Assembly: GCA_963751695.1 (NCBI GenBank) | Contig: CAVVVP010000005.1 | Coordinates: 186,001 to 250,000, forward strand | Reading direction: 5' to 3' | Length of the DNA: 64,000 nucleotides | From: SZUA-22 sp963751695 | GTDB taxonomy: Bacteria; Bacteroidota; Ignavibacteria; Ignavibacteriales; Melioribacteraceae | Part shown: piece by piece, positions 1 through 8,996 of the stretch | Numbering within the stretch: position 1 is the stretch's first letter | Layout: every line of letters begins with the position of its first letter | Notes under the pieces: generated by a model | Told to the model about the DNA's origin: nothing | Database searches by the model: none | What the model saw: the letters and a program-made list of their open reading frames with translations, nothing else | Position numbers and translations under genes: made by a program

Positions 1-1165
1 CCTTAAGAAACCAAAACTTATATCGTTTCATTTCAAGTAGCACATGCCAGTACTCCAGCGTATTTATGAATTGATTTTTCCCTTCTCTTGAACCCAATTC
101 CCATCCTCTTACCGAGTTGGTGCCGCCAATATTAAACTGCATGTAAATCGGGATATCCTCTCCCACCGTGCCGGTAGAAAGCGTGGTAAGTGAATAAAAT
201 GCAACTGAATTTCTATATGAAGAAATTTCCCAATAGCGACGAAAATCAATAATTCCATGCCAATAATTTGCATTGCCGTCATACTTCGTCACCAAAAGCT
301 CAGTCCACCAGCCTTCTGTCGGATAGGATGGGGTGTTTAGTGTGTTTAGTCGAAAAACAGCCCCAAATCCGGGCATTATATCCTGATCATCATTATCCAA
401 CGTAATATCCGGCTGATCACTTTTTAAATTTAGATAAGTAAATCTTGGACCAAGACTAAGATTATCATTTATATAGGTTACATATTGAAACAAAAAGTCA
501 CTTGTGTTTTCATAAAAATCATAAAGTTTGTTTATCCGAGACGTATAATAATATTCAAGCGAATAACCATTCCACCAATTTGCTTCAGGAAGTTCCGGAT
601 TTCTATACTTCAGACCAATGTTGGTTGCCCCGCCAACACGAAAAAAAACTGAAAGATATGAAGCAATTCCAAAAAGGTTTGGAGAGTATAACGAAGCACC
701 GATCTCTAAACCATTTTCATCCGTAATATCAAAACTGGGTGCGGGGATATAGGGATTAACTTCTTCCACTGTAACAATTAAGATTATGCCGTCATCTTCT
801 TCTTCTGTTTCAAAGAGTAAATAAGTAAATATACCCAATTGTTTCAACCAGCGCCGATCCTTATCTGTATTCTTTTCTTTATAAACATCTCCAACTTTCG
901 ATATCATCGCACGATATATTAATTCCTCATTGGTATGCTCATTCCCCTGGATCCGAATTTCTTTAATTACTTTATCGTGAACAAGTAATTGATCTTGTGG
1001 TACTGGTATCTCGGAGACTTCAATTAATGAACAACTTGATAAAAAGATTCCTAAACTCAGGAGAATAGAAATAAGAATGAACCTTAGAGATAAGGTCATT
1101 CTTATTAAACGCATCAAAGAATAATTTGACTTCACGAGATATTTCATCTTCTCTATTAACGACAT
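1..1165 (-). CDS. Omp85/TamA-family outer-membrane protein, lipidated, 3' end cut off by the window
   Basis: The reverse strand is open from an ATG at 1165 to the window edge (388 codons). The N-terminus is hydrophobic and ends in a lipobox-like LSSC (Cys45 from this start; Met18 and Met23 are alternative starts that give a more usual signal length). A single POTRA-like domain follows (about residues 60-140, beginning KEIRIQGNEHTNEE). After it come alternating beta strands with many aromatics, and the Omp85 signature VRGW at residues 352-355. Omp85 proteins insert or export proteins or lipids at the outer membrane. A lipidated N-terminus with one POTRA recalls TamL-type or small BamA-like proteins rather than BamA itself, which has five POTRAs. 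It is the last visible gene of the minus-strand cluster controlled from the tetR side. The family call is firm; the substrate is unknown. Confidence 0.8.
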   Translation of the reverse strand, partial: MSLIEKMKYLVKSNYSLMRLIRMTLSLRFILISILLSLGIFLSSCSLIEVSEIPVPQDQLLVHDKVIKEIRIQGNEHTNEELIYRAMISKVGDVYKEKNTDKDRRWLKQLGIFTYLLFETEEEDDGIILIVTVEEVNPYIPAPSFDITDENGLEIGASLYSPNLFGIASYLSVFFRVGGATNIGLKYRNPELPEANWWNGYSLEYYYTSRINKLYDFYENTSDFLFQYVTYINDNLSLGPRFTYLNLKSDQPDITLDNDDQDIMPGFGAVFRLNTLNTPSYPTEGWWTELLVTKYDGNANYWHGIIDFRRYWEISSYRNSVAFYSLTTLSTGTVGEDIPIYMQFNIGGTNSVRGWELGSREGKNQFINTLEYWHVLLEMKRYKFWFLK

Positions 1166-1190
1166 ATAAGTTAAAATAAAAGATTAAATC

Positions 1191-2006
1191 TTAATTATTT
1201 CCCCCGAATATACTCGTAGGCAATAATACCTGAGCTTGAACTCGCCATTGCCATTCTGGGCCAAAGTCAGGCCGCACCACATTGTAATAAAGTTGTGTCT
1301 GTAAGTTTAAAGGGAGCTTTCCACCAATCATTAACAGTTTTCCACCACCACCACCTAATGGAACTATCCATCTATCCTCAGAATCAACAGTCCAGTCAGC
1401 AGTAATAATTGGTGCACTGTTTACGTACCAGCCCTCTCCAAGTTGATATACAACAAATAAATTTAATAGCATGTGGTTAACATCTTCTCGATCTGAGTTT
1501 CCGGCAAACGACCATGCATTATTAATTAACGCTCCAACAGTCCAGTCGCCAGGTTGAGCCATTAAAACAAGTGACGGTCCGGCACTCCATTTTTGGCTAC
1601 CTCGAATACTGCCACCAGTAGGCAATTCAATAACAGGACCAAAACCCCACATCAATCCTTTGCTTTCAGGAACATAAAATCCTGTTAATACAATATCACC
1701 CAATCCCGTTGATTCCATACCACTCTCTTGCGAAAAATCAGGAATAGATACAATAGGCATAATAGTTCGTGTAATTAATTTTCCGTTGAATAAGGGAATT
1801 ACAGGTTGAATATTTAATACATTTACATTACGATTGTATTCGCCATAATTCATATTCAGGTTATTCTGAAACGGAAAACTCATTAAATCAGCTAATGGGT
1901 TTGCTGCTGCTTTAGATAGATCCTCAGTGGATTCCTGTGCAATAAGCAAAGTAGCTGAGAGAAAAAACAGTAAAATCAGTGTGAATAGTTTAGTAATTGT
2001 TTTCAT
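1191..2006 (-). CDS. Exported outer-membrane beta-barrel protein, MetA/phenol-degradation transporter-like
   Basis: This 271-residue protein has a clear signal peptide ending near LLIAQ (residue 24). The rest is rich in alternating hydrophobic, aromatic and glycine residues, which suggests an outer-membrane barrel of about 12 strands ending in a short hydrophobic strand. The pattern (GFGPVIELPTGG, YQLGEGWYVNSAP, a late LPLNLQTQLYYNVV strand) resembles proteins annotated as transporter or MetA pathway of phenol degradation, thought to be channels for hydrophobic compounds. That is a resemblance from memory and could not be searched here. A GGAAC sequence precedes the ATG. It lies 31 bases after the acid phosphatase and just before the Omp85 gene on the same strand, so it may supply uptake for the sulfatase/phosphatase cluster. 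Confidence 0.6.
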   Translation of the reverse strand: MKTITKLFTLILLFFLSATLLIAQESTEDLSKAAANPLADLMSFPFQNNLNMNYGEYNRNVNVLNIQPVIPLFNGKLITRTIMPIVSIPDFSQESGMESTGLGDIVLTGFYVPESKGLMWGFGPVIELPTGGSIRGSQKWSAGPSLVLMAQPGDWTVGALINNAWSFAGNSDREDVNHMLLNLFVVYQLGEGWYVNSAPIITADWTVDSEDRWIVPLGGGGGKLLMIGGKLPLNLQTQLYYNVVRPDFGPEWQWRVQAQVLLPTSIFGGNN

Positions 2007-2037
2007 TTTATGTTCCTTTTAATAATTATTAATTGAA

Positions 2038-2802
2038 CTATTTAATTTCTTCTTTAGCTGCCTTCAAATCAATCATAAAATCAGTATTGGAGTGCAACAT
2101 GGCTACTGCTACTGCCCCCATCATTCTTCCGTAAACTACATCACTGTGCCAATGAACATTGCATACATTACGGCTTATGCCAAACTGTTTTCCTCTTTCC
2201 AGAATTACATTGGCTTGTTCAGGAAATATCTCAGCTAAAATTAATGCCCATGCCCAGCCAATGGCTGTGTGCCCCGATGGATATGAGCCATCTTTTCTTA
2301 GCAGTGCTTCATCATCAGGAGTGCAAATAGGAGTATTGTTAACCATAAATGGCCGCATACGCTGATAGTGGTTTTTTGCACCATAAGTTGATAAGCCGGC
2401 ATCTGCCAACGTTCTGCGAAGAATCATATACAAATGAGGTGTGGTTTCTTCCGATATTTTTATATCCAATACTATAATAAAAGCTTCGGTAGCTTCGGGA
2501 AAAGATAACACAGCATCCTGAGTAGCCTGTTCTTTTCTGGCTTCATCTTGCATAGCAACATACTTTGCAGCAATTTCCTGATCCAATTGAAAAGCTGCTG
2601 AACCTTCTTCCGGTGGTGGCGGAATTAACATTAAACTATTCGGTATTTCTTCTTTTGACAAATACCCCTCTAAAATACCTGGACTAATTTCCTTTATTTC
2701 TTTTGATAAGGAAGTGATGGGTTGCTGTGTACAACTCAACATTAGAACAGACAGCACTATTGAAGTAGATAATTTTAATCTGAAAAACATTTGTTTCCTC
2801 AT
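2038..2802 (-). CDS. PAP2-superfamily class A acid phosphatase (lipoprotein)
   Basis: All three signature blocks of the PAP2/vanadium-haloperoxidase superfamily are visible in this 254-residue protein: KNHYQRMRP (K-x6-RP), YPSGHT, and SRNVCNVHWHSD (SR-x5-H-x3-D). The spacing and the exported N-terminus fit the class A non-specific acid phosphatases (PhoN-like), which remove phosphate from small organic phosphoesters in the periplasm. The N-terminal segment ends in LMLSC, a good lipobox, so it is probably membrane-anchored. The catalytic residues are intact, so activity is likely. It sits between the arylsulfatase and a barrel channel, consistent with exported scavenging of phosphate- and sulfate-substituted organics. 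Confidence 0.85.
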   Translation of the reverse strand: MRKQMFFRLKLSTSIVLSVLMLSCTQQPITSLSKEIKEISPGILEGYLSKEEIPNSLMLIPPPPEEGSAAFQLDQEIAAKYVAMQDEARKEQATQDAVLSFPEATEAFIIVLDIKISEETTPHLYMILRRTLADAGLSTYGAKNHYQRMRPFMVNNTPICTPDDEALLRKDGSYPSGHTAIGWAWALILAEIFPEQANVILERGKQFGISRNVCNVHWHSDVVYGRMMGAVAVAMLHSNTDFMIDLKAAKEEIK

Positions 2803-2932
2803 TCTGTAGATTTTATATTTAAAATTATAGCCTTCTCTTGTTCAGTAATTCTGGTAAAGTAGTTCCTTATTGTTCAGTTTGAGCGGCAGCATTTTTTTTG
2901 CACCGCCGCTGTAACTGGTTGTTTGATTAACT

Positions 2933-2958
2933 CCTTGTGAAACAGGCATCACACAAGG
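2933..2958 (-). terminator. Candidate weak hairpin after the sulfatase gene
   Basis: CCTTGTG (2933-2939) and CACAAGG (2952-2958) form a perfect 7-bp inverted repeat with a 12-base loop, two bases beyond the sulfatase stop codon. No T-tract follows on the transcribed strand, so it could equally be an mRNA-stabilising or attenuating hairpin between the sulfatase and phosphatase genes. The rest of the 158-base gap holds only a poor 6-bp repeat near 2882-2911. Confidence 0.3.
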
Positions 2959-2960
2959 TT

Positions 2961-5324
2961 CTAGTCAATATATTTAATATTGATCTTCTCAATCTTACCA
3001 TTAAAGCTAAATGGCGCCCTGTCAAAGTAATCCAATGCCACAGGCGCACCAAGGTCTGTGCCAACATCAAAGGTTTCAGATGCGGTGTGAATACTTGGTA
3101 CAGATCGTTCTATTCGCCCTTGCCCAACTTCTTTACCATTGACTTTTAAAGTGATGGTTGCAGGACCAAGACGCTCTTTCGAATCATATTTTGTCTCTAC
3201 TTCAATTTTTATTTTTCCTGTGGGAATAGCTGATGTAGATGAAACCTTAAAACGGTTTAGTGTCATGGCATTGTATTCGGCTTTTAAAACACCCTGATCC
3301 ATGTAGACTGTGAACCCTGACGAGATACCACCTACAGCAAAAAGCACCCCTTCTGCACCCTCACTAATTTCTGCATCAATCACTGCCAAGGATGAGCGTC
3401 CACTTAGGAACTTTGGAGCCATTGCTTCAGGAATTCGGTTTTGGCCTTCATAAAAGGACCATTCTTTTAGCGGGGAGGAAGGCAATTCTTCCGGGTGAAA
3501 GAATACAGTATACATGGAAGCACCAATTGGGTAGACCAAATTATCAGTGGCTTCTTTGTCGAAAATATCTTTCAATTCAGCTAATTTTTCTGGATTGTCT
3601 GAAGCTATATTATTTGATTGAGCATAGTCTTCTTCTAAGTTATAGAGTTCCCATACTTCTTTTTCTGGTTCCCAGTTTATTATTCCAGTTGGATCGGTAG
3701 ACCATGGTGGTTTTGGGCCAGGTGTACCAGCAAACCAGCCCTCATGATATACACCTCGGCTTCCTAGAATTTCAAAATACTGGGTCTTTTTAGTTGATTT
3801 AGCCTCCGGTTGATTAAAGGTATATGCCATAGATACTCCATCTAGCGGCTGCTGTTCAATACCATTAACAACCTTAGGGGGTGTAATATCCAGAATGTCA
3901 TAAAGTGTAGCTGCTATGTCGTTAACATGGTGAAACTGAGAACGAACTTTCCCGTCATGCTTTATTTTTGCAGGCCATGAAATTACCAACGGTGTTCGCG
4001 TTCCTCCCAAATGTGCTGCTACCAGTTTGGTGCCCTGAAATGGTGATGAACCTGTATAGGCCCACCCATGGTGATACATAATATCGAGCTTTGGCCCACC
4101 CAAGGCATCCATTCCACCGTAGTCTTTATTGAGTACTTCAATGTGTTCTTCAATGGTTGATGGCATTGAATTCTGTGCCAAAAGTTCAGAGATGGTTCCA
4201 TCCATACCTTCAGAGGAAGGTCCGTTGTCTGAGTTAATGTAGATAATCAAGGTGTTTTCAAGTTGTCCCTGACGTTCGAGTTCATCTACAATCTTTCCAT
4301 ACTGCACATCAGTGTGCTCTAAAAACCCTGCATATATTTCCATCAAGCGGATTTGAAACTCGCGTTGCGAAGTAGGAATTTCATCCCATTTTTGCTGGGT
4401 TGAAGCAAGCGGGTTGAGAACGGCATCTTGAGGAATCCATCCCAATTCTTTTTGTTTGGCAAAAGTCATTGTTCTTAATGCCTCCCACCCTTCATCAAAT
4501 TTGCCATCATATTTGTCTGCCCATTCCTTGAAAATATGGTGAGGTCCATGAACCGCACCAGGGGTAAAGTATACGAAGAATGGTTTGTCAGGGTTTAATG
4601 TTTTACTCGTTCGAATCCACTGAATGGCTTTTTCGGCCAAACCCTCGGTCAAATGGTATTTGGAATCGTGTGGGGCTTGCACAGGGTTGGTGTTTTCAAA
4701 TAGTACGGGTTCATACTGAGATGTTTCTCCTGCCAAAAACCCATAGAAATAGTCAAATCCTAGTCCTGTTGGATAGCGGTCGAACGGGCCGAGTTTAGTA
4801 ATGTCTGTAATTGGTGTGTTGTGCCATTTTCCAAAAGCTGCCGTATTGTAACCGTAGTCATTAAGTACCGTTGCAAAGGTTGCTGTAGACTTTGGTATTT
4901 TTCCCACATAACCATCCCAGTCTGAAGCAAGCTCTGCAATCTGACCTGCACCCACTCGATGATGGTTACGCCCTGTCAATAAGGATGCTCTGGTAGGCGA
5001 ACACATTGCAGTCGTATGAAATGCATTATAGCTGATACCTGATTCAGCCAAACGAGTCATCGTTGGCATATGAACTGGACCACCAAAAACTTCAGGATTG
5101 GAGAATCCTGCATCATCTGTCATAAAAATGACGATGTTTGGGGCATCTGCTGGTAGATGATTCTCAGCGGTACGCCACTGATGTTTTGAGTCTTTAAGCG
5201 TCTTTCCGGCAACACTGGCGGAAGGTGGTTCAGGGAATGGTAGTACTTCCTGAGCCTGAAGTTGCGTTATGCCTAAGAGTACACCAACCAGACATACTGT
5301 AAATAGATTGGTATGTATTTTCAT
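2961..5324 (-). CDS. Exported arylsulfatase (formylglycine-dependent type I sulfatase)
   Basis: The protein has 787 residues and a signal peptide ending in QLQAQ (about residue 25). The alkaline-phosphatase-like fold starts at PNIVIFMTDDAG, where Asp70 and Asp71 are expected calcium ligands. The sulfatase signature CSPTRASLLTGR follows, with Cys108 the residue converted to formylglycine. Other conserved blocks are GKWH, the late NSDNGP and GTRTPLVISWP. The length and the extra C-terminal beta-rich region (about 600-787) fit the long arylsulfatase A-like group of marine bacteria, which hydrolyse aryl or polysaccharide sulfate esters in the periplasm. Maturation needs a sulfatase-modifying enzyme (FGE or anSME), which is not in this window. 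The next upstream genes are the DUF1254 proteins, on the same strand. Confidence 0.9.
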   Translation of the reverse strand: MKIHTNLFTVCLVGVLLGITQLQAQEVLPFPEPPSASVAGKTLKDSKHQWRTAENHLPADAPNIVIFMTDDAGFSNPEVFGGPVHMPTMTRLAESGISYNAFHTTAMCSPTRASLLTGRNHHRVGAGQIAELASDWDGYVGKIPKSTATFATVLNDYGYNTAAFGKWHNTPITDITKLGPFDRYPTGLGFDYFYGFLAGETSQYEPVLFENTNPVQAPHDSKYHLTEGLAEKAIQWIRTSKTLNPDKPFFVYFTPGAVHGPHHIFKEWADKYDGKFDEGWEALRTMTFAKQKELGWIPQDAVLNPLASTQQKWDEIPTSQREFQIRLMEIYAGFLEHTDVQYGKIVDELERQGQLENTLIIYINSDNGPSSEGMDGTISELLAQNSMPSTIEEHIEVLNKDYGGMDALGGPKLDIMYHHGWAYTGSSPFQGTKLVAAHLGGTRTPLVISWPAKIKHDGKVRSQFHHVNDIAATLYDILDITPPKVVNGIEQQPLDGVSMAYTFNQPEAKSTKKTQYFEILGSRGVYHEGWFAGTPGPKPPWSTDPTGIINWEPEKEVWELYNLEEDYAQSNNIASDNPEKLAELKDIFDKEATDNLVYPIGASMYTVFFHPEELPSSPLKEWSFYEGQNRIPEAMAPKFLSGRSSLAVIDAEISEGAEGVLFAVGGISSGFTVYMDQGVLKAEYNAMTLNRFKVSSTSAIPTGKIKIEVETKYDSKERLGPATITLKVNGKEVGQGRIERSVPSIHTASETFDVGTDLGAPVALDYFDRAPFSFNGKIEKINIKYID

Positions 5325-5419
5325 TTTATCTCCTTTATTAAATTGTTATTTACTAATACTATACAGTAATCATTTTCCACTACGCAATTCTGCGATAAGC
5401 TCATTGAAATGGAAACTGG

Positions 5420-6898
5420 CTACTCCACAAGCTCAAAATCACCGGGTTTCCAGGTTTTGTCGAACCACGGCTCCAGTGGGCCATAGAGTCTTAGTAGGAC
5501 GTTAAAGCTTTTTCCAGGCATGGTCTGAATCCAATTGTCTTCATGCCCTTTCGGTGCCTTTGGGCCAAACCAAACCGTATAAGATTTATCATCGTTTTGT
5601 TTAATGGTCGGACTGTTGCTGTCTAAACCGGCTTCTTTTTGATCAGTCTCTAGCATTGAGCGATGTTGACCGGAATAGACCATGAATGACCAGAAGTTGT
5701 TCACAGGAATGGGCGAAGGAAGGGTTACTTTATACGTTTTTCCACCATCAAGGTAGTTGCCGTCTGCATCGTGGGGTGTAAAGGCATAGGCCGATCCTGT
5801 TCCTACTTTCGGCACAGACATGGCTGGTGTAATGCCGGTAGCGACATAGTGAAAAATACTACGACCATCAATGTTCATCTCACCTTCGTTCATAAAATCA
5901 TGGCCGCCGGCGAAGGAGGTATACCACTGACGATCCGGATAGAAATAAACAGATGCGTCGCGAGGCCGGAAAACAAGGGAGCGCGCCGAAGCGTTACCGA
6001 TTGCAGCGGCATCCTTTAGTATTTTTTTCATGCGTGCATCCGGTTCAAACGGTTCTCCTTTTTTAATGCCGATAGTGGCAAAGAGTCCTACCAGTTCGGG
6101 ATTAAAAGCATCTGCGGGTTCATATTGAATCACCGCGTTAAGCTCCTCATAAAAGTGCTCGTCGTTCGCATGAATCGTATTAAACTTGACACCTGATAGG
6201 TCGACGACTTTTTGCTTAGGTGGATTGTCGGCTTGCGCTAGTGGATAGCAACGAAAACCTTCTTTTAGCTCTTTTGTAGATCCCTCCAAATCACCGTCTT
6301 TTACAAAAACACGCATAAAAAGCCAGTGTCGGTAGGTTGCAGATTTTGCTACAAAATAGCCTTCGGGGATATCCCCCTCGTAGTCAGGTCCAATAAATAG
6401 ATATTTACCACCCTTGCCTTGGTCAGGGCCGGTGAGGCCAACGTCACTAACAAAGCGGAAATACGCATCGTCAAGAGAACCCAATACTGGTCCAGGTATC
6501 TCTACAACAACCGGTCCATTTTTTAAATCAACCTCTAAAAAAGCATACGGAGTGGTTGATTGCGCAGTCAAGAATAGGGTGCGGGCATCCATTAATTCTC
6601 CGAAAAGTCCGAGGTCACCTGGTTTCAAACCCGCTTCTTTTAGACCCTCCAGCATGGCATATATAGAAGCAGCAGGCATTCCATTCAGAAATGTCTCTAC
6701 GCCACGCGAAAGGTCGAGAAAGTCAAAGGTTTTCTGAACCGTAACTTCACTGGGCATACCATCGAAAAACTCGAGGTCGCCTAAAAGTTCAGTTTCTACC
6801 TTGTCTCGCGTAAGTAAAAATTCTGGTACATCAGCAGCGTATTTTGGTTTTTGTACGTCTTGTGCAATTACAAAAGAGGTTAGTATCAGAAACAACAT
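5420..6898 (-). CDS. DUF1254/DUF1214 exported protein, copy 1 (start probably frameshifted)
   Basis: The N-terminal half (about residues 35-190, with the block GKGGKYLFIGPDYEGD) matches the DUF1254 family. The C-terminal part (about 370-480, with NNFWSFMVYS and NWIQTMPGKSF) matches DUF1214. These paired domains are common in exported proteins of unknown reaction. The ORF begins MLFLILTSFVIAQ, a signal peptide without its basic N-region. Upstream in another frame, an ATG at 6936 with a purine-rich stretch before it reads into KRIYLIVFT and then into this ORF if one base is restored near 6930. The true product is therefore probably 12-13 residues longer. It is about as long as copy 2 once that is repaired, and is a diverged tandem paralogue of it. 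Confidence 0.75.
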   Translation of the reverse strand: MLFLILTSFVIAQDVQKPKYAADVPEFLLTRDKVETELLGDLEFFDGMPSEVTVQKTFDFLDLSRGVETFLNGMPAASIYAMLEGLKEAGLKPGDLGLFGELMDARTLFLTAQSTTPYAFLEVDLKNGPVVVEIPGPVLGSLDDAYFRFVSDVGLTGPDQGKGGKYLFIGPDYEGDIPEGYFVAKSATYRHWLFMRVFVKDGDLEGSTKELKEGFRCYPLAQADNPPKQKVVDLSGVKFNTIHANDEHFYEELNAVIQYEPADAFNPELVGLFATIGIKKGEPFEPDARMKKILKDAAAIGNASARSLVFRPRDASVYFYPDRQWYTSFAGGHDFMNEGEMNIDGRSIFHYVATGITPAMSVPKVGTGSAYAFTPHDADGNYLDGGKTYKVTLPSPIPVNNFWSFMVYSGQHRSMLETDQKEAGLDSNSPTIKQNDDKSYTVWFGPKAPKGHEDNWIQTMPGKSFNVLLRLYGPLEPWFDKTWKPGDFELVE

Positions 6899-7055
6899 TG
6901 TAAAAACAATGAGGTAAATTCTTTTGTGGTATTCATGAGTTTCTTCTTTTTATGATTAAAGCTTTTAATTTTTATAAAATCTACAATTGTGTAGATATCA
7001 ACTTATTTTACTAGAGTAACTTCACCAGGTCTCCATGTTTTTTCAATCCAAGGTT

Positions 7056-7460
7056 TTAACGACCGTAAACACGAAGAATCACTATAAAACTTTTTCCAGG
7101 AATGGTTTGCAACCAATTATTTTCAAAACCTACAGTAGGATTTGGAGAGAAAAAGACATCATAAGAACCATCTTCGTTTTGCTTAAATCCTTCCGTTAAA
7201 CTACCAACTGTTGGAAACTGCTGGTTGGTTTGTAGTAATGAGCGTGTTTGCGTATCGTAAATGGTTACCGCCCAAAAATCATTTACAGGAACATTTGCTG
7301 GGATATGCAATTTATATTCTTTTGTTCCATCAAGAATCTGTTTTTCTCCATCCAAAAATGAAATAGCATAATCAGAGCCCGCCCCTTCAATGGTAACAGC
7401 CATAGCTGGGGTAACGGCAGTATAACTATAATGAAACATATCCAAGGCATTAACATTCAA
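7056..7460 (-). CDS. DUF1254/DUF1214 protein copy 2, C-terminal part (frameshifted gene)
   Basis: This 134-codon ORF is the DUF1214 end of the gene whose first part is at 7457-8545. It carries NDFWAVTIYD and NNWLQTIPGKSF, matching copy 1 residue for residue in the motifs. Its ATG is internal, not a real start. It stops early at VYGR. If one C is restored in the GGTCG near 7067, the frame continues through KPWIEKTWRPGEV to a TAA at 7003-7005, exactly where copy 1 ends in a similar tail. The intact gene would therefore run 7003-8545. Two separate one-base losses in one gene could mean decay, but the codons between them remain well conserved. Confidence 0.7.
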   Translation of the reverse strand: MNVNALDMFHYSYTAVTPAMAVTIEGAGSDYAISFLDGEKQILDGTKEYKLHIPANVPVNDFWAVTIYDTQTRSLLQTNQQFPTVGSLTEGFKQNEDGSYDVFFSPNPTVGFENNWLQTIPGKSFIVILRVYGR

Positions 7461-8545
7461 GCCTCCGGTTTCGTTTTAAAGAATACGTTTTTATTGGCAA
7501 AAGCCATTATCCAGGAACTTTCTGTATCGGGATAAATTTCAACACCAGCTAAGTTCATATCGGTACGCGGATAGTAGGTAATTGAGCGGGCAGCAGCGTT
7601 TCCAATGGCAACAGCTTCGGTAAGTAATTCTTTCATTCTTGCATCGGGAGCAAAAGGCTTTCCTTTTTCGATGCCAATGGATGAAAAGATTCCTTTTGAT
7701 ACATCATCTAACATATCAACATGCTCGTAATTTATCCATTCTGCTAAATGCTCATAAAACGAATAGTCGTTGGTGTGTACGGTGTTGAAATCTACACCTG
7801 ATATATCTACCAACTCCATTTTTTTAGCATTGTCTTTTTCAGCCAATGGATATATTTTAAGCTTATCTTCAACTATTTTTACGGCAGTTTCTATCCCGTT
7901 GGCAATGGAGGTTCGCATAAAAACAAATACTTTGTTCGTTGTCGACTTTACCACAAAATAACCATCAGGAGTATCACCCTCATAGCCCGGAGGTAAGATC
8001 AAATATTTGCCGCCTTTGCCTTTGTCTTCGCCAAATGGTCCAATATCGGCAATGTAACGAAACCATGCATCGTTAAAGGCACCCAGCATGCCCGGAGGAG
8101 TTTCCATAACGATGGGTCCATCTTCTTTTACATCGAGGTAGGGAGTTATGTAAATGGTAGAAGTATTTGCGGTCAACAATAAGGATTTTGAATCTAATAA
8201 GGATTTTGTAATCCCTACTTTATTGTATTGATTTACTCCGGCTTCTTCTAAGCCTACTATCAAGCCTCTTACCGAAGCACCGGGAATACCTCTCATAAAA
8301 GCATCAACACCACGCATTTTATCTACGTAGTCATATACATTTTCCGATGTCTCTTTTGTAGGAACACCATCGAAATATTCTAAAGTTCCAATACTAGTTT
8401 CCACTTTATCGGGAGTTTTAATACCAGCAGGTATGTCTGTGGTTTGTTTGAATGTTTTTGCAATTTTATCATTACTTGTATTACTATTACAAGCAGATAA
8501 GGCAAAAATACCTATTGTTAATACTACTAAAAATTTAATTTTCAT
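7457..8545 (-). CDS. DUF1254/DUF1214 protein copy 2, N-terminal part (frameshifted gene)
   Basis: The 362-residue product starts with a lipoprotein signal (lipobox LSAC). It contains the DUF1254 domain with GKGGKYLILPPGYEGD and runs into DUF1214 before terminating at KTKPEA. One missing A in the AAAA run near 7477-7480 explains the stop: restoring it gives FFKNETGGLNVNALDM and joins directly to the ORF at 7056-7460, with which it overlaps by four bases. Copy 1 is continuous across the same point. The start at 8545 is well supported by the lipobox. The upstream region 8610-8764 is duplicated near 10.2 kb beside the tetR gene, which suggests TetR control. Confidence 0.75.
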   Translation of the reverse strand: MKIKFLVVLTIGIFALSACNSNTSNDKIAKTFKQTTDIPAGIKTPDKVETSIGTLEYFDGVPTKETSENVYDYVDKMRGVDAFMRGIPGASVRGLIVGLEEAGVNQYNKVGITKSLLDSKSLLLTANTSTIYITPYLDVKEDGPIVMETPPGMLGAFNDAWFRYIADIGPFGEDKGKGGKYLILPPGYEGDTPDGYFVVKSTTNKVFVFMRTSIANGIETAVKIVEDKLKIYPLAEKDNAKKMELVDISGVDFNTVHTNDYSFYEHLAEWINYEHVDMLDDVSKGIFSSIGIEKGKPFAPDARMKELLTEAVAIGNAAARSITYYPRTDMNLAGVEIYPDTESSWIMAFANKNVFFKTKPEA

Positions 8546-8609
8546 TGTTATTGCCCTTTATTTAATTAGATGATTAGTTCTTTCTCATAGGTGGATTAAT
8601 CCCTTAAAT

Positions 8610-8764
8610 TTTTGTTTTTACTGTTTTAAATAGTTATGAAGAAACAGAATAATTGATGCCATCTGTGTTTTTCTTTAAATTCATGTAAGGTTAAAGGTAA
8701 TAAATAGAAAAGAGTTTTATGTAGACAGGGGTGTCGAAAGAAGAATGAGATTTGGTTTCTAGCT
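8610..8764. repeat. Direct repeat, copy A: upstream region of DUF1254 copy 2
   Basis: About 150 bases upstream of the DUF1254 copy 2 start match 10170-10323 in the same orientation. The shared core is near-identical: ATAAATAGAAAAGAGTTTTA, then TAGACAGGRGTGTCGAA and GATTTGGTTTCTA, with scattered substitutions and small gaps elsewhere. Because one copy is a gene's upstream region and the other lies just beyond the tetR stop codon next to a DUF1214 tail, the repeat marks a former tandem duplication of the DUF1254 locus. The rest of the 8546-8996 gap contains only the hairpin at 8795-8819; no coding signal is seen. Confidence 0.75.
8724..8735. promoter_or_regulatory. Candidate operator palindrome GACA-N4-TGTC (copy A)
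   Basis: GACAGGGGTGTC is a 12-base palindrome with a 4-base centre, about 180 bases upstream of the DUF1254 copy 2 start. Both arms are kept in the second repeat copy (GACAGGAGTGTC at 10282-10293) although flanking bases have drifted. Conserved arms around a changed centre fit a dimeric regulator site, and the neighbouring TetR-family protein is the obvious candidate. Binding is inferred. Confidence 0.4.
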
Positions 8765-8794
8765 ACAATTATTTAGTTCCGTGAGTAGCTGGCC

Positions 8795-8819
8795 CATAAG
8801 CTCGTGGCGTGAGCTTATG
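8795..8819. terminator. Perfect 9-bp hairpin between the small barrel gene and the DUF1254 promoter region
   Basis: CATAAGCTC (8795-8803) and GAGCTTATG (8811-8819) pair perfectly around a 7-base loop GTGGCGT. It lies downstream of the minus-strand gene ending at 8997 and upstream of the DUF1254 promoter region, where a transcription stop would make sense. No long T-tract follows on the minus strand, so intrinsic termination is only one possibility; a protein-binding palindrome is another. Confidence 0.4.
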
Positions 8820-8996
8820 AGCATTTAAATTTTGTTTAATAAAAATGAATAAATAATATTACACTAGGTTTTCATATATATTCTATGGGATTCTTCTAAT
8901 GAACAATAGGATGTTTACCATTTGTTTCTATGTTGTGTGATATAGAATAAGAGCATATGTAACCATTATTCAATCAATTTAATTGTAGAAATATTT

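Noticed and set aside
502..726. Plus-strand 74-codon ORF at the left end
   Set aside because: The opposite strand carries a continuous Omp85 frame with POTRA and VRGW motifs; the plus ORF is its shadow.
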